From Mxb001 sp044360385 (lineage in GTDB: Bacteria > Actinomycetota > Actinomycetes > S36-B12), in assembly GCA_044360385.1 (NCBI GenBank), contig JBIKKK010000001.1:1-64000 (forward strand): a DNA stretch of 64,000 nucleotides, in the 5' to 3' direction. Under the pieces are notes generated by a model, which made no database searches, was not told the origin of the DNA, and saw nothing but the letters and a program-made list of their open reading frames with translations. This document shows positions 24,189-33,763 of the stretch, piece after piece; position 1 is the first letter of the stretch; every line of letters starts with the position of its first letter. A program made the position numbers and the translations under genes.

Positions 24189-25366
24189 ACGTCGTCGACG
24201 CCATTGTCCTCGCCGCGATCGTGGTCTTCGCCTGGACGGGATGGCGCCAGGGCTTCGTCGCGGGCCTGCTCTCCTTCGGTGGCTTTCTCATCGGAGCCCT
24301 TACGGCCGCGCTGTTGCTGCCTCGCGTACTCGAAGGCTTGGCGCTGCCGGGCTTCCTCGGTGCCGTCATCCTCGCGACGGCGATCCTCGTGGCGGCTCTC
24401 GCGGGCCAGACCCTCGCCTCGTTCCTGGGGCGCCGCCTGCGCTCTGGGATGACGTGGAAGGGAGTGCAGGTCGTGGATAGCGCGGCGGGGGCGGCACTCA
24501 ACGTCGTCGCCCTCGCGGTCGTCCTATGGATCATCGCGACCGCTGTCGGTCTGGTGCCGAGTCTCGCTGTCGCTCGTGAGATCCGCTCCTCGCTCGTCTT
24601 GCGGACCCTCGACTCCGCCGTGCCCGACCGTGCGCGCGACCTCTTCTCGGGACTGCGCAATGCCGTGGATGCCTCGGGACTGCCGCGGGTCTTCTCGGGA
24701 CTCGGCCAGTACGCCGGACCGCAGGTGCCCGCGCCCAATGATCGTCTCCTGAGGGACCCAGCCATCCGCGCGGCGTGGCCATCACTCGTCAAGGTCACCG
24801 CTGTCGCCTGCGATGCCGTCGTCACCGGGTCAGGCTTCGCCTACGCGTCGGGTCGGATTCTCACCAACGCGCATGTCATCGCGGGCTCGGAGCAGCCGAG
24901 CGTGCGTATCCCCGGAGACCCATTGAGCTACGCCGCGACAGTCGTGGCCACCGATCCGCGACTCGATCTTGCCGTGCTACGCGTCGACGGACTCCCCGCG
25001 CCGCCACTTGCCTTCGCCACGCGCGCGGCCGAGACGGGAGACAGCGCTGTCGTCGCGGGATTCCCCGGCGGTGGCGATCTCGAGGCTGAGGCGGCGCGCA
25101 TCCGCGCGCGTATCGATGCTCGCGGAGAAGACATCTACGGGCGCTCCGGTGTCGTGCGCGATGTCTACTCTTTCCGCGGTACCGTCGTACCGGGCAACTC
25201 GGGTGGTCCGCTTCTCGCTCCCAACGGACGCGTCTACGGGGTGGTCTTCGCTGCAGGCCTCGGCGAGGAGGAGACCGGCTACGCGATCACCGCAGAGCAG
25301 GCGGCCCCGCTGGCCGCGCAGGGTGTCACGGCCTCGGACGCCGTCGATACCGGCCGCTGCCGCTAG
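24185..25366 (+). CDS. marP: MarP-type membrane serine protease with CvpA domain
   Basis: 393 residues, nearly the same as M. tuberculosis MarP. Four membrane helices of a colicin-V-production (CvpA) domain occupy about 1-125, then a linker and a chymotrypsin-like periplasmic protease domain from about 195. Catalytic triad: His in ILTNAHVIAG, Asp in DPRLDLAVLRV, Ser in VPGNSGGPLL. Cys in VACDAV and in GRCR at the end could form a disulfide. MarP maintains pH homeostasis in acid and cleaves RipA in mycobacteria; a similar envelope-protease role is inferred. GTG start overlaps the NUDIX stop (GTGA). Its TAG forms a CTAG shared with the convergent DUF309 gene. Confidence 0.92.
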   Translation: MNVVDAIVLAAIVVFAWTGWRQGFVAGLLSFGGFLIGALTAALLLPRVLEGLALPGFLGAVILATAILVAALAGQTLASFLGRRLRSGMTWKGVQVVDSAAGAALNVVALAVVLWIIATAVGLVPSLAVAREIRSSLVLRTLDSAVPDRARDLFSGLRNAVDASGLPRVFSGLGQYAGPQVPAPNDRLLRDPAIRAAWPSLVKVTAVACDAVVTGSGFAYASGRILTNAHVIAGSEQPSVRIPGDPLSYAATVVATDPRLDLAVLRVDGLPAPPLAFATRAAETGDSAVVAGFPGGGDLEAEAARIRARIDARGEDIYGRSGVVRDVYSFRGTVVPGNSGGPLLAPNGRVYGVVFAAGLGEEETGYAITAEQAAPLAAQGVTASDAVDTGRCR

Positions 25367-25749
25367 ACGTCGTTCGCGCCGCAGGGGACGGTCAGGGAGT
25401 TGATGAGCGATTGGGTGGCGTCGTCCACGGGACCGGCGTACTCCTCGATGCTCACCTGACCCCGCGCAATGAGCCGTGAAGCGCCCACCGGGTTGCCGCG
25501 GGCCGCGTGCGTCACCCCCGCGGCTGCCTGGGCGAGGCCGCGCCACAGCATCCGCTCGTCAGCGGGGCAGCAGCGCCAGCGCATCTCGAGCACTTCGTGA
25601 GCGTGGAAGGGGAGACCCTGGTCCAGATACGCCGTGGCCTCGTCGATGGCCTCGCGAGATGTGATGTGCTCTCGCTGGTGAACGCCGGGATAGCCGACGG
25701 CATCCGGGGCCAGCGGGCGACCGAGCCGGTCGCGGGGCCTCTCAGTCAC
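25363..25749 (-). CDS. DUF309 protein
   Basis: 128 residues. DUF309 signature: ATAYLDQGLPFHAHEVLEMR with WRGLAQAAAGVTHAARGN after it. The family is a small all-alpha protein of unknown function with conserved His-Glu pairs that suggest a metal or catalytic site. It overlaps the end of the alpha/beta-fold gene by eight bases, so translation is probably coupled, and shares its stop with marP in CTAG. Confidence 0.85.
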   Translation of the reverse strand: MTERPRDRLGRPLAPDAVGYPGVHQREHITSREAIDEATAYLDQGLPFHAHEVLEMRWRCCPADERMLWRGLAQAAAGVTHAARGNPVGASRLIARGQVSIEEYAGPVDDATQSLINSLTVPCGANDV

Positions 25750-26662
25750 GGGGCAGGCCGGCCAGCCAACTCAACACGAGCGCGTCGAAGTGCTCCGGTG
25801 CCTCCTCGTGTGGGAAGTGGCCGACGGAGTCGATGACGCGGAATTCGTACGGCCCGTGCACCCACTCGCCGGAACCCTCGGCACTGCGCAGGAGCACGGA
25901 GGGATCCTCGGCGCCGTGAATGTGGAGCACCGGGACCTCGATGGGCGTCTCCATGCGATGGCCGTAGCGGACACCGTCGGTGCGCACGAGCGAGCGCAGC
26001 GCCCAGCGGTGGTACTCGACTGCGCAATGAGCAGTCGGCCACAGGGAAAAGGCGGAACGATAGGCGAGCGCGGTCTGGGCATCGGGCCACCCCGGTGTCG
26101 CCGACCACGACTGCAGGATCTCGGCGACGCGGGAGCAGTCGTCTGCCATGAGCGAGCGCTCGGGCAGGAAGGGCCATTGGAAGCCCACGGCGTAGAGAGC
26201 CTGTCGACGTTGGATGGCATCCCGCACGATGGCCGCCCGGAAGCGCCGCGGGTGCGGCATGGACACCGGGACGATGGCATCCACCACCTCGGGATCGAGT
26301 ACGGCCATGCTCCACGCGATCAGGCCGCCCCAGCCGTGGCCCATCACGGTCGCCGATGGCTCGCCGAGGCTGCGAATCACGCCCGCGACGTCGCGGGAGA
26401 GGGTCGTGGGGTCGTAGCCGTGCGGGGTGTGGTCTGAGCCGCCGTAGCCCCGCAGGTCCATGGCGACGACCCGGTAGCCGGCGTCGACGAACGTGCGGAG
26501 TTGATGTCGCCAGGACCACCAGAGGGTGGGGAAGCCATGAAGCAAGACCACGAGCGGACCTTCGCCGGCCTCGACGATGTGGAAGCGCGCTCCGTTAGCG
26601 GAAACCTCACGATGTGCCCAGGGACCGGGCGCGCGGATGATGACGTCTGGATCGAGGAGCAC
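25742..26662 (-). CDS. Epoxide-hydrolase-like alpha/beta-fold protein lacking the nucleophile
   Basis: 306 residues of alpha/beta-hydrolase fold. Oxyanion motif LHGFPTLWWSW near residue 42, then DLRGYGGSDHTPHGYD near 70. The nucleophile elbow reads MGHGWGGLIAW, so residue 110, normally the Asp of epoxide hydrolases (GHDWGG), is glycine. The acid (GAEDPS) and base (SVGHFPHEEAP) positions are kept. It sits where ephE lies in mycobacteria, between the holin-like gene and DUF309/marP. With no nucleophile it may be a binding or scaffold protein, or use another residue. Fold certain, activity doubtful. Confidence 0.82.
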   Translation of the reverse strand: MLLDPDVIIRAPGPWAHREVSANGARFHIVEAGEGPLVVLLHGFPTLWWSWRHQLRTFVDAGYRVVAMDLRGYGGSDHTPHGYDPTTLSRDVAGVIRSLGEPSATVMGHGWGGLIAWSMAVLDPEVVDAIVPVSMPHPRRFRAAIVRDAIQRRQALYAVGFQWPFLPERSLMADDCSRVAEILQSWSATPGWPDAQTALAYRSAFSLWPTAHCAVEYHRWALRSLVRTDGVRYGHRMETPIEVPVLHIHGAEDPSVLLRSAEGSGEWVHGPYEFRVIDSVGHFPHEEAPEHFDALVLSWLAGLPRD

Positions 26663-26668
26663 GTGGCG

Positions 26669-27100
26669 TCAGCGCTCGGGCAGGGCGCGCGACTCCGTCA
26701 CCTGTTCGACAGCCCCCTGCAGGGTCGTCTTGGTCTGCTCGATCTGGGCGATCGTGCGGTCCGGGCCCTTGATCTTGCTCGCTTCCTTCTTGCCGAGGAG
26801 TCCGAGGATTGCCGCCACGACGAAGAGCAGCAGCGTCACGATGCCGAAGCCAGCCCACACAGGCAGGCCCAGTGCGACGAGGACATACGCGAGCGTGACG
26901 AGCAGGAAGATCCCGCCGAGCGCGGCCATTGACAGTGCGGTCACCAGGAAGATGCCGGTCTTGCCCGCAGCGCGCCCGGTCTGCTGGAGCTCGAGCTTGG
27001 CCAGCGCGATCTGCGCCTTGACCAGGCGCTGGAGGTCGGCGACGGCAGCGGCGACGAGGGCCTTGATCGAGGCCTCCCCCGGGGGAGTCGTGTCGGGCAT
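26669..27100 (-). CDS. Actinobacterial holin-family III-like membrane protein
   Basis: 143 residues: amphipathic amino-terminal helix (SIKALVAAAVADLQRLVKAQ), two transmembrane helices (about 50-72 and 76-100), and a charged carboxyl tail with coiled-coil character. It matches the Holin_X/phage-holin superfamily III, a chromosomal membrane-protein family in actinobacteria despite the name. The ATG at 27100 is preferred over an upstream one because AAGGAG is seven bases before it. Counterpart of mycobacterial Rv3669 by position. Function unknown; no lysin or phage genes nearby. Confidence 0.78.
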   Translation of the reverse strand: MPDTTPPGEASIKALVAAAVADLQRLVKAQIALAKLELQQTGRAAGKTGIFLVTALSMAALGGIFLLVTLAYVLVALGLPVWAGFGIVTLLLFVVAAILGLLGKKEASKIKGPDRTIAQIEQTKTTLQGAVEQVTESRALPER

Positions 27101-27132
27101 GGTGGTCTCCTTCGCTGTCCGTCTCACGAAGG

Positions 27133-28482
27133 CTAGTGGGTCGCTTGGGGTGGTGTGCCCGCTTCCCCATCGGGGGCCCCTTGATAGACGTCAGGAATCC
27201 CATCGCGGTCCACGTCGGCCTCCTCGATGGCGGCTTCACGGCGGTAGTGCCTATTGCGGGCCAAGAGGAGAACCGAGGCAATGAGGGCGGCGATGACCGA
27301 CGCCGAGAAGACCGCCACCTTCGCGCTGTCGAGGAGCCCCTCATCGGTGGCGTACGCCAACTCCGTGATGAGCAGCGCGACGGTGAAGCCGATGCCCGCG
27401 AGCACGCCCACCGCGAGGACGTCTCGCCAGCCGATCGCGGGGTTGAGGCGTGCGCGCGTGAACCGGGCCATGAGCCAGGCGGTGGAGACGATGCCGAGGG
27501 GCTTGCCGAGGATGAGGCCGGCCATGATGCCGATCGCGACGGGGTTGCTCAGGGGCTCGATAAGCCCGGTACTACGCAGGTCGACACCGGCGGCGAAGAA
27601 GGCGAAGAGTGGCACGCACAGTCCGGCACTGAGTGGCAAGAGCATGCGCTGCAGGCGATCCACCGGCGACTCTGTCTCCCCAGGGTCTGTGCTCGAGCGC
27701 GTGAGCAGTGCCATCGCGACACCGGCGACGGTGGCGTGGACGCCGCTCTCGTGCATCGCCCACCAGATGACGAGCGCGAGTGGGATGTAGATGAAGGGAC
27801 TGCGCACTCGGCGCCGCTGCAGCAGCCAGTAGACGCCGAGCAGAGCCACCGCCAGGAGGAAGTAGGCGATGGAAAAGCCCTTGGAGTAGAAGATCGCGAT
27901 GATCGTGATCGCGCCCAGGTCGTCGACGACGGCGAGGGTCAGGAGGAAGGCGCGCAAGGCGACAGGGAGCATGCGCCCCACGACCGCGAGCACGGCGAGA
28001 GCGAAGGCAATGTCCGTGGCCATCGGCACGGCCCAGCCGCGCAACCCGCCGTCCTCTCCTGACGTCGCCACGATCGCCACGAAGATGAGCGCGGGGACCG
28101 CCATCCCGCCGAGGGCGGCGGCGATGGGGACGGCAGCCTGGGCGGGCTTGGACAGTGTGCCGTGGGTGAGTTCGTGCTTGAGCTCGAGTCCGGCGACGAA
28201 GAAGAAGACCGCGAGCATGCCATCGGCAGCCCACGTCGCGAGGCTGAGGTTGAGGCCCAGTGCCTCGGGGCCGACGGTGATGGCGCCCAACGCGAAGTAG
28301 GCATCACCCCACGGTGAATTGGCCCACGCGAGAGCAATGACCGCAGCGATGAGCAGCAGTACGCCGCCGATGGTTTCCCCGCGGAGTGCGCGCAGCAGCC
28401 AGATGCGCTCGCCGAGAGTGGGGCGGTCGAAGATCTGGTGCGTCATGCCATCAGGCAATGGACTCCCAGCAGGGGTGGTCAC
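27133..28482 (-). CDS. nhaA: Na+/H+ antiporter NhaA
   Basis: 449 residues, about eleven to twelve membrane segments. Hallmarks: FFFVAGLELKHELTHGTLS in segment 2-3, MATDIAFALAVLA in segment 4, and the ion-binding Asp pair LAVVDDLGAI in segment 5; a positively charged segment-10 region GVLAGIGFTVALLI follows. It exports Na+ in exchange for protons. The GTG at 28482 is used; an ATG twelve codons later is possible. The cytoplasmic tail ends with a DxDxDGxxD loop (residues 423-431) not typical of NhaA. Transcribed in the same direction as acs, 115 bases downstream. Confidence 0.94.
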   Translation of the reverse strand: MTTPAGSPLPDGMTHQIFDRPTLGERIWLLRALRGETIGGVLLLIAAVIALAWANSPWGDAYFALGAITVGPEALGLNLSLATWAADGMLAVFFFVAGLELKHELTHGTLSKPAQAAVPIAAALGGMAVPALIFVAIVATSGEDGGLRGWAVPMATDIAFALAVLAVVGRMLPVALRAFLLTLAVVDDLGAITIIAIFYSKGFSIAYFLLAVALLGVYWLLQRRRVRSPFIYIPLALVIWWAMHESGVHATVAGVAMALLTRSSTDPGETESPVDRLQRMLLPLSAGLCVPLFAFFAAGVDLRSTGLIEPLSNPVAIGIMAGLILGKPLGIVSTAWLMARFTRARLNPAIGWRDVLAVGVLAGIGFTVALLITELAYATDEGLLDSAKVAVFSASVIAALIASVLLLARNRHYRREAAIEEADVDRDGIPDVYQGAPDGEAGTPPQATH

Positions 28483-28597
28483 GCGGGGCCTCCAGGGTCG
28501 GTCGTATGACTGCCGACCAGGCTTCCCGGCTCACCGCGGGTCAATCTACCCGCAGCGCGGATCCATCCTCCTCGCGGGCTCAATCGTTAAGTGGCGC

Positions 28598-30562
<1,965 letters not shown>

Positions 30563-30772
30563 GTCTCCTCCTTGAGGTCCTCACCGCCGCTCGTGCTCTC
30601 GGCGTGTGACATGGGCCACGGTAGTCGCCCGCTGTGAGCGGCGAGGGGGCTCTGGGAGACAGGGCGGGTACGCCGACCCGCAGTCCCCGCGCGTCACGGG
30701 GAGCCTTGGGCGCCCGCCATGCGTCAGGATGGGGAGAGGTCGGTCCCCCCGATCACAACACTGGAGGTTCGG

Positions 30773-32023
30773 ATGCGCCCCCGCGTGCTCGTCCCGCTGC
30801 TGCTCGCCCTGGCGGCAGCCATGGGCCTGGTCGTGGGCGCGGTGCTGCCCGGCTCCCCCTCGACCCCGACCGCAGACTCCTCGGCGTCGGCCTCCGCCGA
30901 TCCCAGCGATGGCGGCACGCCCGAGTCGCCCACGGCGGAGCCGCTGCCCACCGACTCCTCTGCATCCCCGGTCATCGGCGAGGTCATGGGTGAGGGCGGC
31001 GGAGTGTCCGCGGTCAATCTCCCGCAGCCGGACTTCCCCGTAGAAAAGCTTGCTCCGGGCGAGAAGCCGCCGCAGTTCGTCACCATTTCCTTCGACGGCT
31101 CCTGCAGCCTCGACATCATGCGGCACTACCTGGACACCGCCGAGCAGGTGGATGCCTTCTTCACGTTCTTCATCTCCGGGCTGTGCCTGCTGCCCGAGGC
31201 CGACCGTTTCCTCTACCAGACTCCTGGCCGCGAGGCGGGCTCCAGCGCGATCGGCTTCGCCGACGATGCGCAGGAGGTCGTCGGGCGCATCGCCAATTAC
31301 AAGGAGGCCTACGAGCGCGGCCACGAGATGGGCACGCACTTCCTCGGTCACTGGTGCGAGCCCAATGACGGTGCGGTCAATTCATGGGGCCCCGCAGAGT
31401 GGCAGAGTGAATTCGCCCAGGACGCCGGTTTCATGGACAACTGGGCAGCCAACAACGGCATCACTGACCCGATTCCCCTGCCCTTCAATTACAGCGTGGT
31501 GCAGGGGGCGCGTACGCCGTGCCTCGAGGGGCAGCGCGACGTGATGTACCCGATCTTCGTCGAGAACGGCTTCACCTACGACGCGTCTAATCCCGGGATG
31601 CTTCAGTGGCCCGTGCAGAACGAGTACGGCCTGTGGGACTTCCCGCTGCAGACCATGAAGGTCATCGGCTACGACCGGTCGAATCTCTCCATGGACTACA
31701 ACTTCCTCTGCGCGCAAAACGACTGCCAGCAGCAGGCCGACCAGGCGACGTGCGACCGGATCGAGCAGTCGACGTACGACTCGCTCATGGCCGTGACCGA
31801 CGCGCTCTACAACGGCAATCGCGCGCCCTTCTTCTTCGGCAATCACTTCAACACCTGGGTGTGCGGTGCGTATCAGAACGCCATCACGCGCTATGTGCTT
31901 GATGCCTCCGCGAAGTACCCGGACCTGAAGTTCGTTTCCAACGCCCAGCTCGTGAAGTGGCTCGAGGCCCAGGACCCCGCGGTCCTGCAGCAGCTCGTGG
32001 CCCAGGGGGTGCAGTCGTACTGA
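30773..32023 (+). CDS. Secreted NodB-like (polysaccharide deacetylase-related) protein
   Basis: 416 residues with a signal peptide or membrane anchor at 5-25, a Ser/Thr/Pro/Asp-rich linker to about 85 and one catalytic-type domain. NodB-like features: FVTISFDGSC (motif 1, with Gly where the usual second Asp is), HEMGTHFLGHW (motif 2, H-x3-H), and a late GNHFNTWVCG. Several cysteines (CSLD, GLCLL, HWCEP, RTPCLE, FLCAQNDC, QATCDR, WVCGAY) suggest disulfides. The ATG at 30773 is chosen over an upstream frame because GGAGG precedes it and it gives a proper signal sequence. A deacetylase acting on extracellular glycans is plausible but the altered motif makes the reaction uncertain. CTGA overlap with the next gene. 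Confidence 0.75.
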   Translation: MRPRVLVPLLLALAAAMGLVVGAVLPGSPSTPTADSSASASADPSDGGTPESPTAEPLPTDSSASPVIGEVMGEGGGVSAVNLPQPDFPVEKLAPGEKPPQFVTISFDGSCSLDIMRHYLDTAEQVDAFFTFFISGLCLLPEADRFLYQTPGREAGSSAIGFADDAQEVVGRIANYKEAYERGHEMGTHFLGHWCEPNDGAVNSWGPAEWQSEFAQDAGFMDNWAANNGITDPIPLPFNYSVVQGARTPCLEGQRDVMYPIFVENGFTYDASNPGMLQWPVQNEYGLWDFPLQTMKVIGYDRSNLSMDYNFLCAQNDCQQQADQATCDRIEQSTYDSLMAVTDALYNGNRAPFFFGNHFNTWVCGAYQNAITRYVLDASAKYPDLKFVSNAQLVKWLEAQDPAVLQQLVAQGVQSY

Positions 32024-32799
32024 GCGATCCCCTCGCCACACTCGCCGGACTGCCGGGCGTCGGCGAGGCCTGCGATGCGGCCCGGGAGGAGATCGACCGC
32101 CTGCTCTGGGATCGCGGAGTCCGGGCGCGGGCATCCGAGATCGTCGCGGCCTCCGCCCTCACGGGCGCTCGTGATTCGGCGGCCCTCGAGGGTGCTGATC
32201 TCTCCCTCGACGTCGTGCGTGCGGGCCTCGATGATTCGCCACTCGGACGTGCAGTCGCCGCCTCGCTCGCCGTGACGAGCGCGGTGCCCGGTCAGGTAGA
32301 CGCCTGGCAGCGCGCACCGCTGCAGGTGCTCGCGCATCTGCATGCTCTCGCTGCGCGCGGCTTCGAGGTCGATGAAGCGCTGGGGCGCCCGCGTCAGCAG
32401 GACGAGGTCATCGATCCCTTGCATACGGGTACGCCTGCACCCTGGGCGGTCGTGCCCGATCGTCTTGTTGCGCTGGCCGACGTGCTCACGCAGCCCACTG
32501 CGGCACCAGCCCTGGTCGTGGCCGCGATTGCTCACGGGGAGCTCATGGCCCTGCAACCCTTCCGCTGGGGCTCCGGTCTCATCGCTCGGGCGAGCGTGCG
32601 TCTCGTGCTCGCGGGGCGAGGCGTCGATCCCGACCTGCTCAGCTGTCCGGAGGTGGGCATGCTCTCGCTCGGACGCAGCTCCTATGTGGCGGCCCTGCGG
32701 GGCTATCGCTCAGGTGAGCCTGCGGGTGTCGCCGAGTGGATCCGGTGGAATGCCTCCGCCGTGGGATTTGGGGCCTCCGCTGACGCACCCCACCGCTGA
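32020..32799 (+). CDS. Fic-related protein with degenerate active site
   Basis: 259 residues, all alpha. Near the amino end SAALEG (residues 53-58) fits the Fic inhibitory-helix motif (S/T)xxxE(G/N). Near 179-190 LQPFRWGSGLIAR aligns column by column with the Fic core HPFx(D/E)GNGRxxR, but His is Gln179, Asp is Trp183, Asn is Ser185 and the first Arg is Leu187; only the last Arg190 remains. AMP transfer is therefore unlikely. Streptomyces homologues from memory are annotated as oxidoreductase or hypothetical near the Tad locus. No ATG or GTG is in frame; a CTG at 32020 overlaps the previous stop as CTGA, with AGGGGGTG eight bases before it, and gives MSDPLATLAGLPGV. Function unknown. Confidence 0.7.
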   Translation: MSDPLATLAGLPGVGEACDAAREEIDRLLWDRGVRARASEIVAASALTGARDSAALEGADLSLDVVRAGLDDSPLGRAVAASLAVTSAVPGQVDAWQRAPLQVLAHLHALAARGFEVDEALGRPRQQDEVIDPLHTGTPAPWAVVPDRLVALADVLTQPTAAPALVVAAIAHGELMALQPFRWGSGLIARASVRLVLAGRGVDPDLLSCPEVGMLSLGRSSYVAALRGYRSGEPAGVAEWIRWNASAVGFGASADAPHR

Positions 32800-32832
32800 C
32801 GTCGTCCCGTCATGTTGACGTCGTCCCGTCAT
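32797..32832 (+). repeat. Tandem duplication containing the stop of the Fic-like gene
   Basis: TGACGTCGTCCCGTCAT occurs at 32797-32813 and 32816-32832 (19-base period). The first copy starts with the stop codon of the Fic-like gene, and the second contains the stop of the convergent gene. Confidence 0.8.
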
Positions 32833-33758
32833 CCTGCGGGCCGAGGGGCGACCTCGGCGAGGTCGACCCCGTCATTGCGCGCAGGTGCGGACGGTGCCGT
32901 GGTGACCGTGTAGTCCCTGGGGACAGCCATCGTGAGGAGCCAGGGATAGGCCCGGCCTGCGACGATCGAGAAGGCGCGCACGCGCCCCACCAGCGAGGCC
33001 TGTGGCGTCATCTCGCCGGGGGATATGAGCCAGCGCAGCTGCACACTCGCGAGATCGTCGGCGGTCTCCACCTCTTGTGTTTGCAGTCCTCTCAGCGCGG
33101 TTCCGTCGCGCGGCTGCAGCACTGATCGGTCCGCAGCCGAGGTCAACAGCGCATTGACGACGAGGGTCCGATCGCGGAAGAACACGTCGATGCGAGCCTC
33201 TGCCGCCGTGAGCGCGGGCGCGGTGCCACCCGGTGCGCAGAGCGAGAGCAGCGCGTCGCCGAGTTGCCCTCTCGCCGTTGCACTCACGGGCACGGGTGCG
33301 CCCGAGGCATCGACGAGAGGGGACCGGCTCGGCGAGTCCAGTGCCCCGCAGTCCGACGGCGTCACGATGAAGTCGATGTCCGCGCTCTCGCCCGCGGGGA
33401 CGGTCACGCCCTCGGTGCCGCTGGCGACGTACGCATCCCCTTCGCCCGACGATGTGACGCGTAGGGTCCGCTGCGGGTCACCGGTGACCTCCGCGCGCAA
33501 TCGCAGCGCCCCCGCGACCAGGCCGCGCGGCCAGCCCTCGGGGAGGTCGGCCCCGCTGATGGCAAAGGGACCGACCGCCTCTAGGGCGACGATCTCGAGT
33601 CGATCGGGACGCGCTGACTGCTGCGCCCACCACTGGGTGGCGCCTACGGCGATAGCGACGGCGACGATCGCGCCACCCATTGACGCGGCAATGCGCAGGC
33701 TGCGACGGGTGCCGTGACGCTGAGGTGAATCCGGCGACCCGGCCTCGAGTACGTCCAT
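32829..33758 (-). CDS. Membrane-anchored Cys-pair protein, paralogue B
   Basis: 309 residues, not a family I recognise. Short cytoplasmic tail (DVLEAGSPDSPQRHG), one membrane helix at about 25-45, then an extracytoplasmic beta-rich domain with only two cysteines (PSDCGALDS and LLSLCAPGG), probably a disulfide. It is clearly homologous to the upstream gene: both share the anchor, a VxP-x-DC motif, a DALL/ARAC second cysteine, an LRGL motif and AYPW near the end. Start at 33758 follows the upstream stop by five bases. A longer frame further upstream is not used because it would overlap the neighbour. Function unknown; position suggests an envelope role. Confidence 0.7.
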   Translation of the reverse strand: MDVLEAGSPDSPQRHGTRRSLRIAASMGGAIVAVAIAVGATQWWAQQSARPDRLEIVALEAVGPFAISGADLPEGWPRGLVAGALRLRAEVTGDPQRTLRVTSSGEGDAYVASGTEGVTVPAGESADIDFIVTPSDCGALDSPSRSPLVDASGAPVPVSATARGQLGDALLSLCAPGGTAPALTAAEARIDVFFRDRTLVVNALLTSAADRSVLQPRDGTALRGLQTQEVETADDLASVQLRWLISPGEMTPQASLVGRVRAFSIVAGRAYPWLLTMAVPRDYTVTTAPSAPARNDGVDLAEVAPRPAG

Positions 33759-33763
33759 CGCCG

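Noticed and set aside
26669..27100. Holin-like protein as evidence for a prophage
   Set aside because: No lysin, capsid, integrase or attachment-site sequence lies nearby and the gene is at a conserved chromosomal position.
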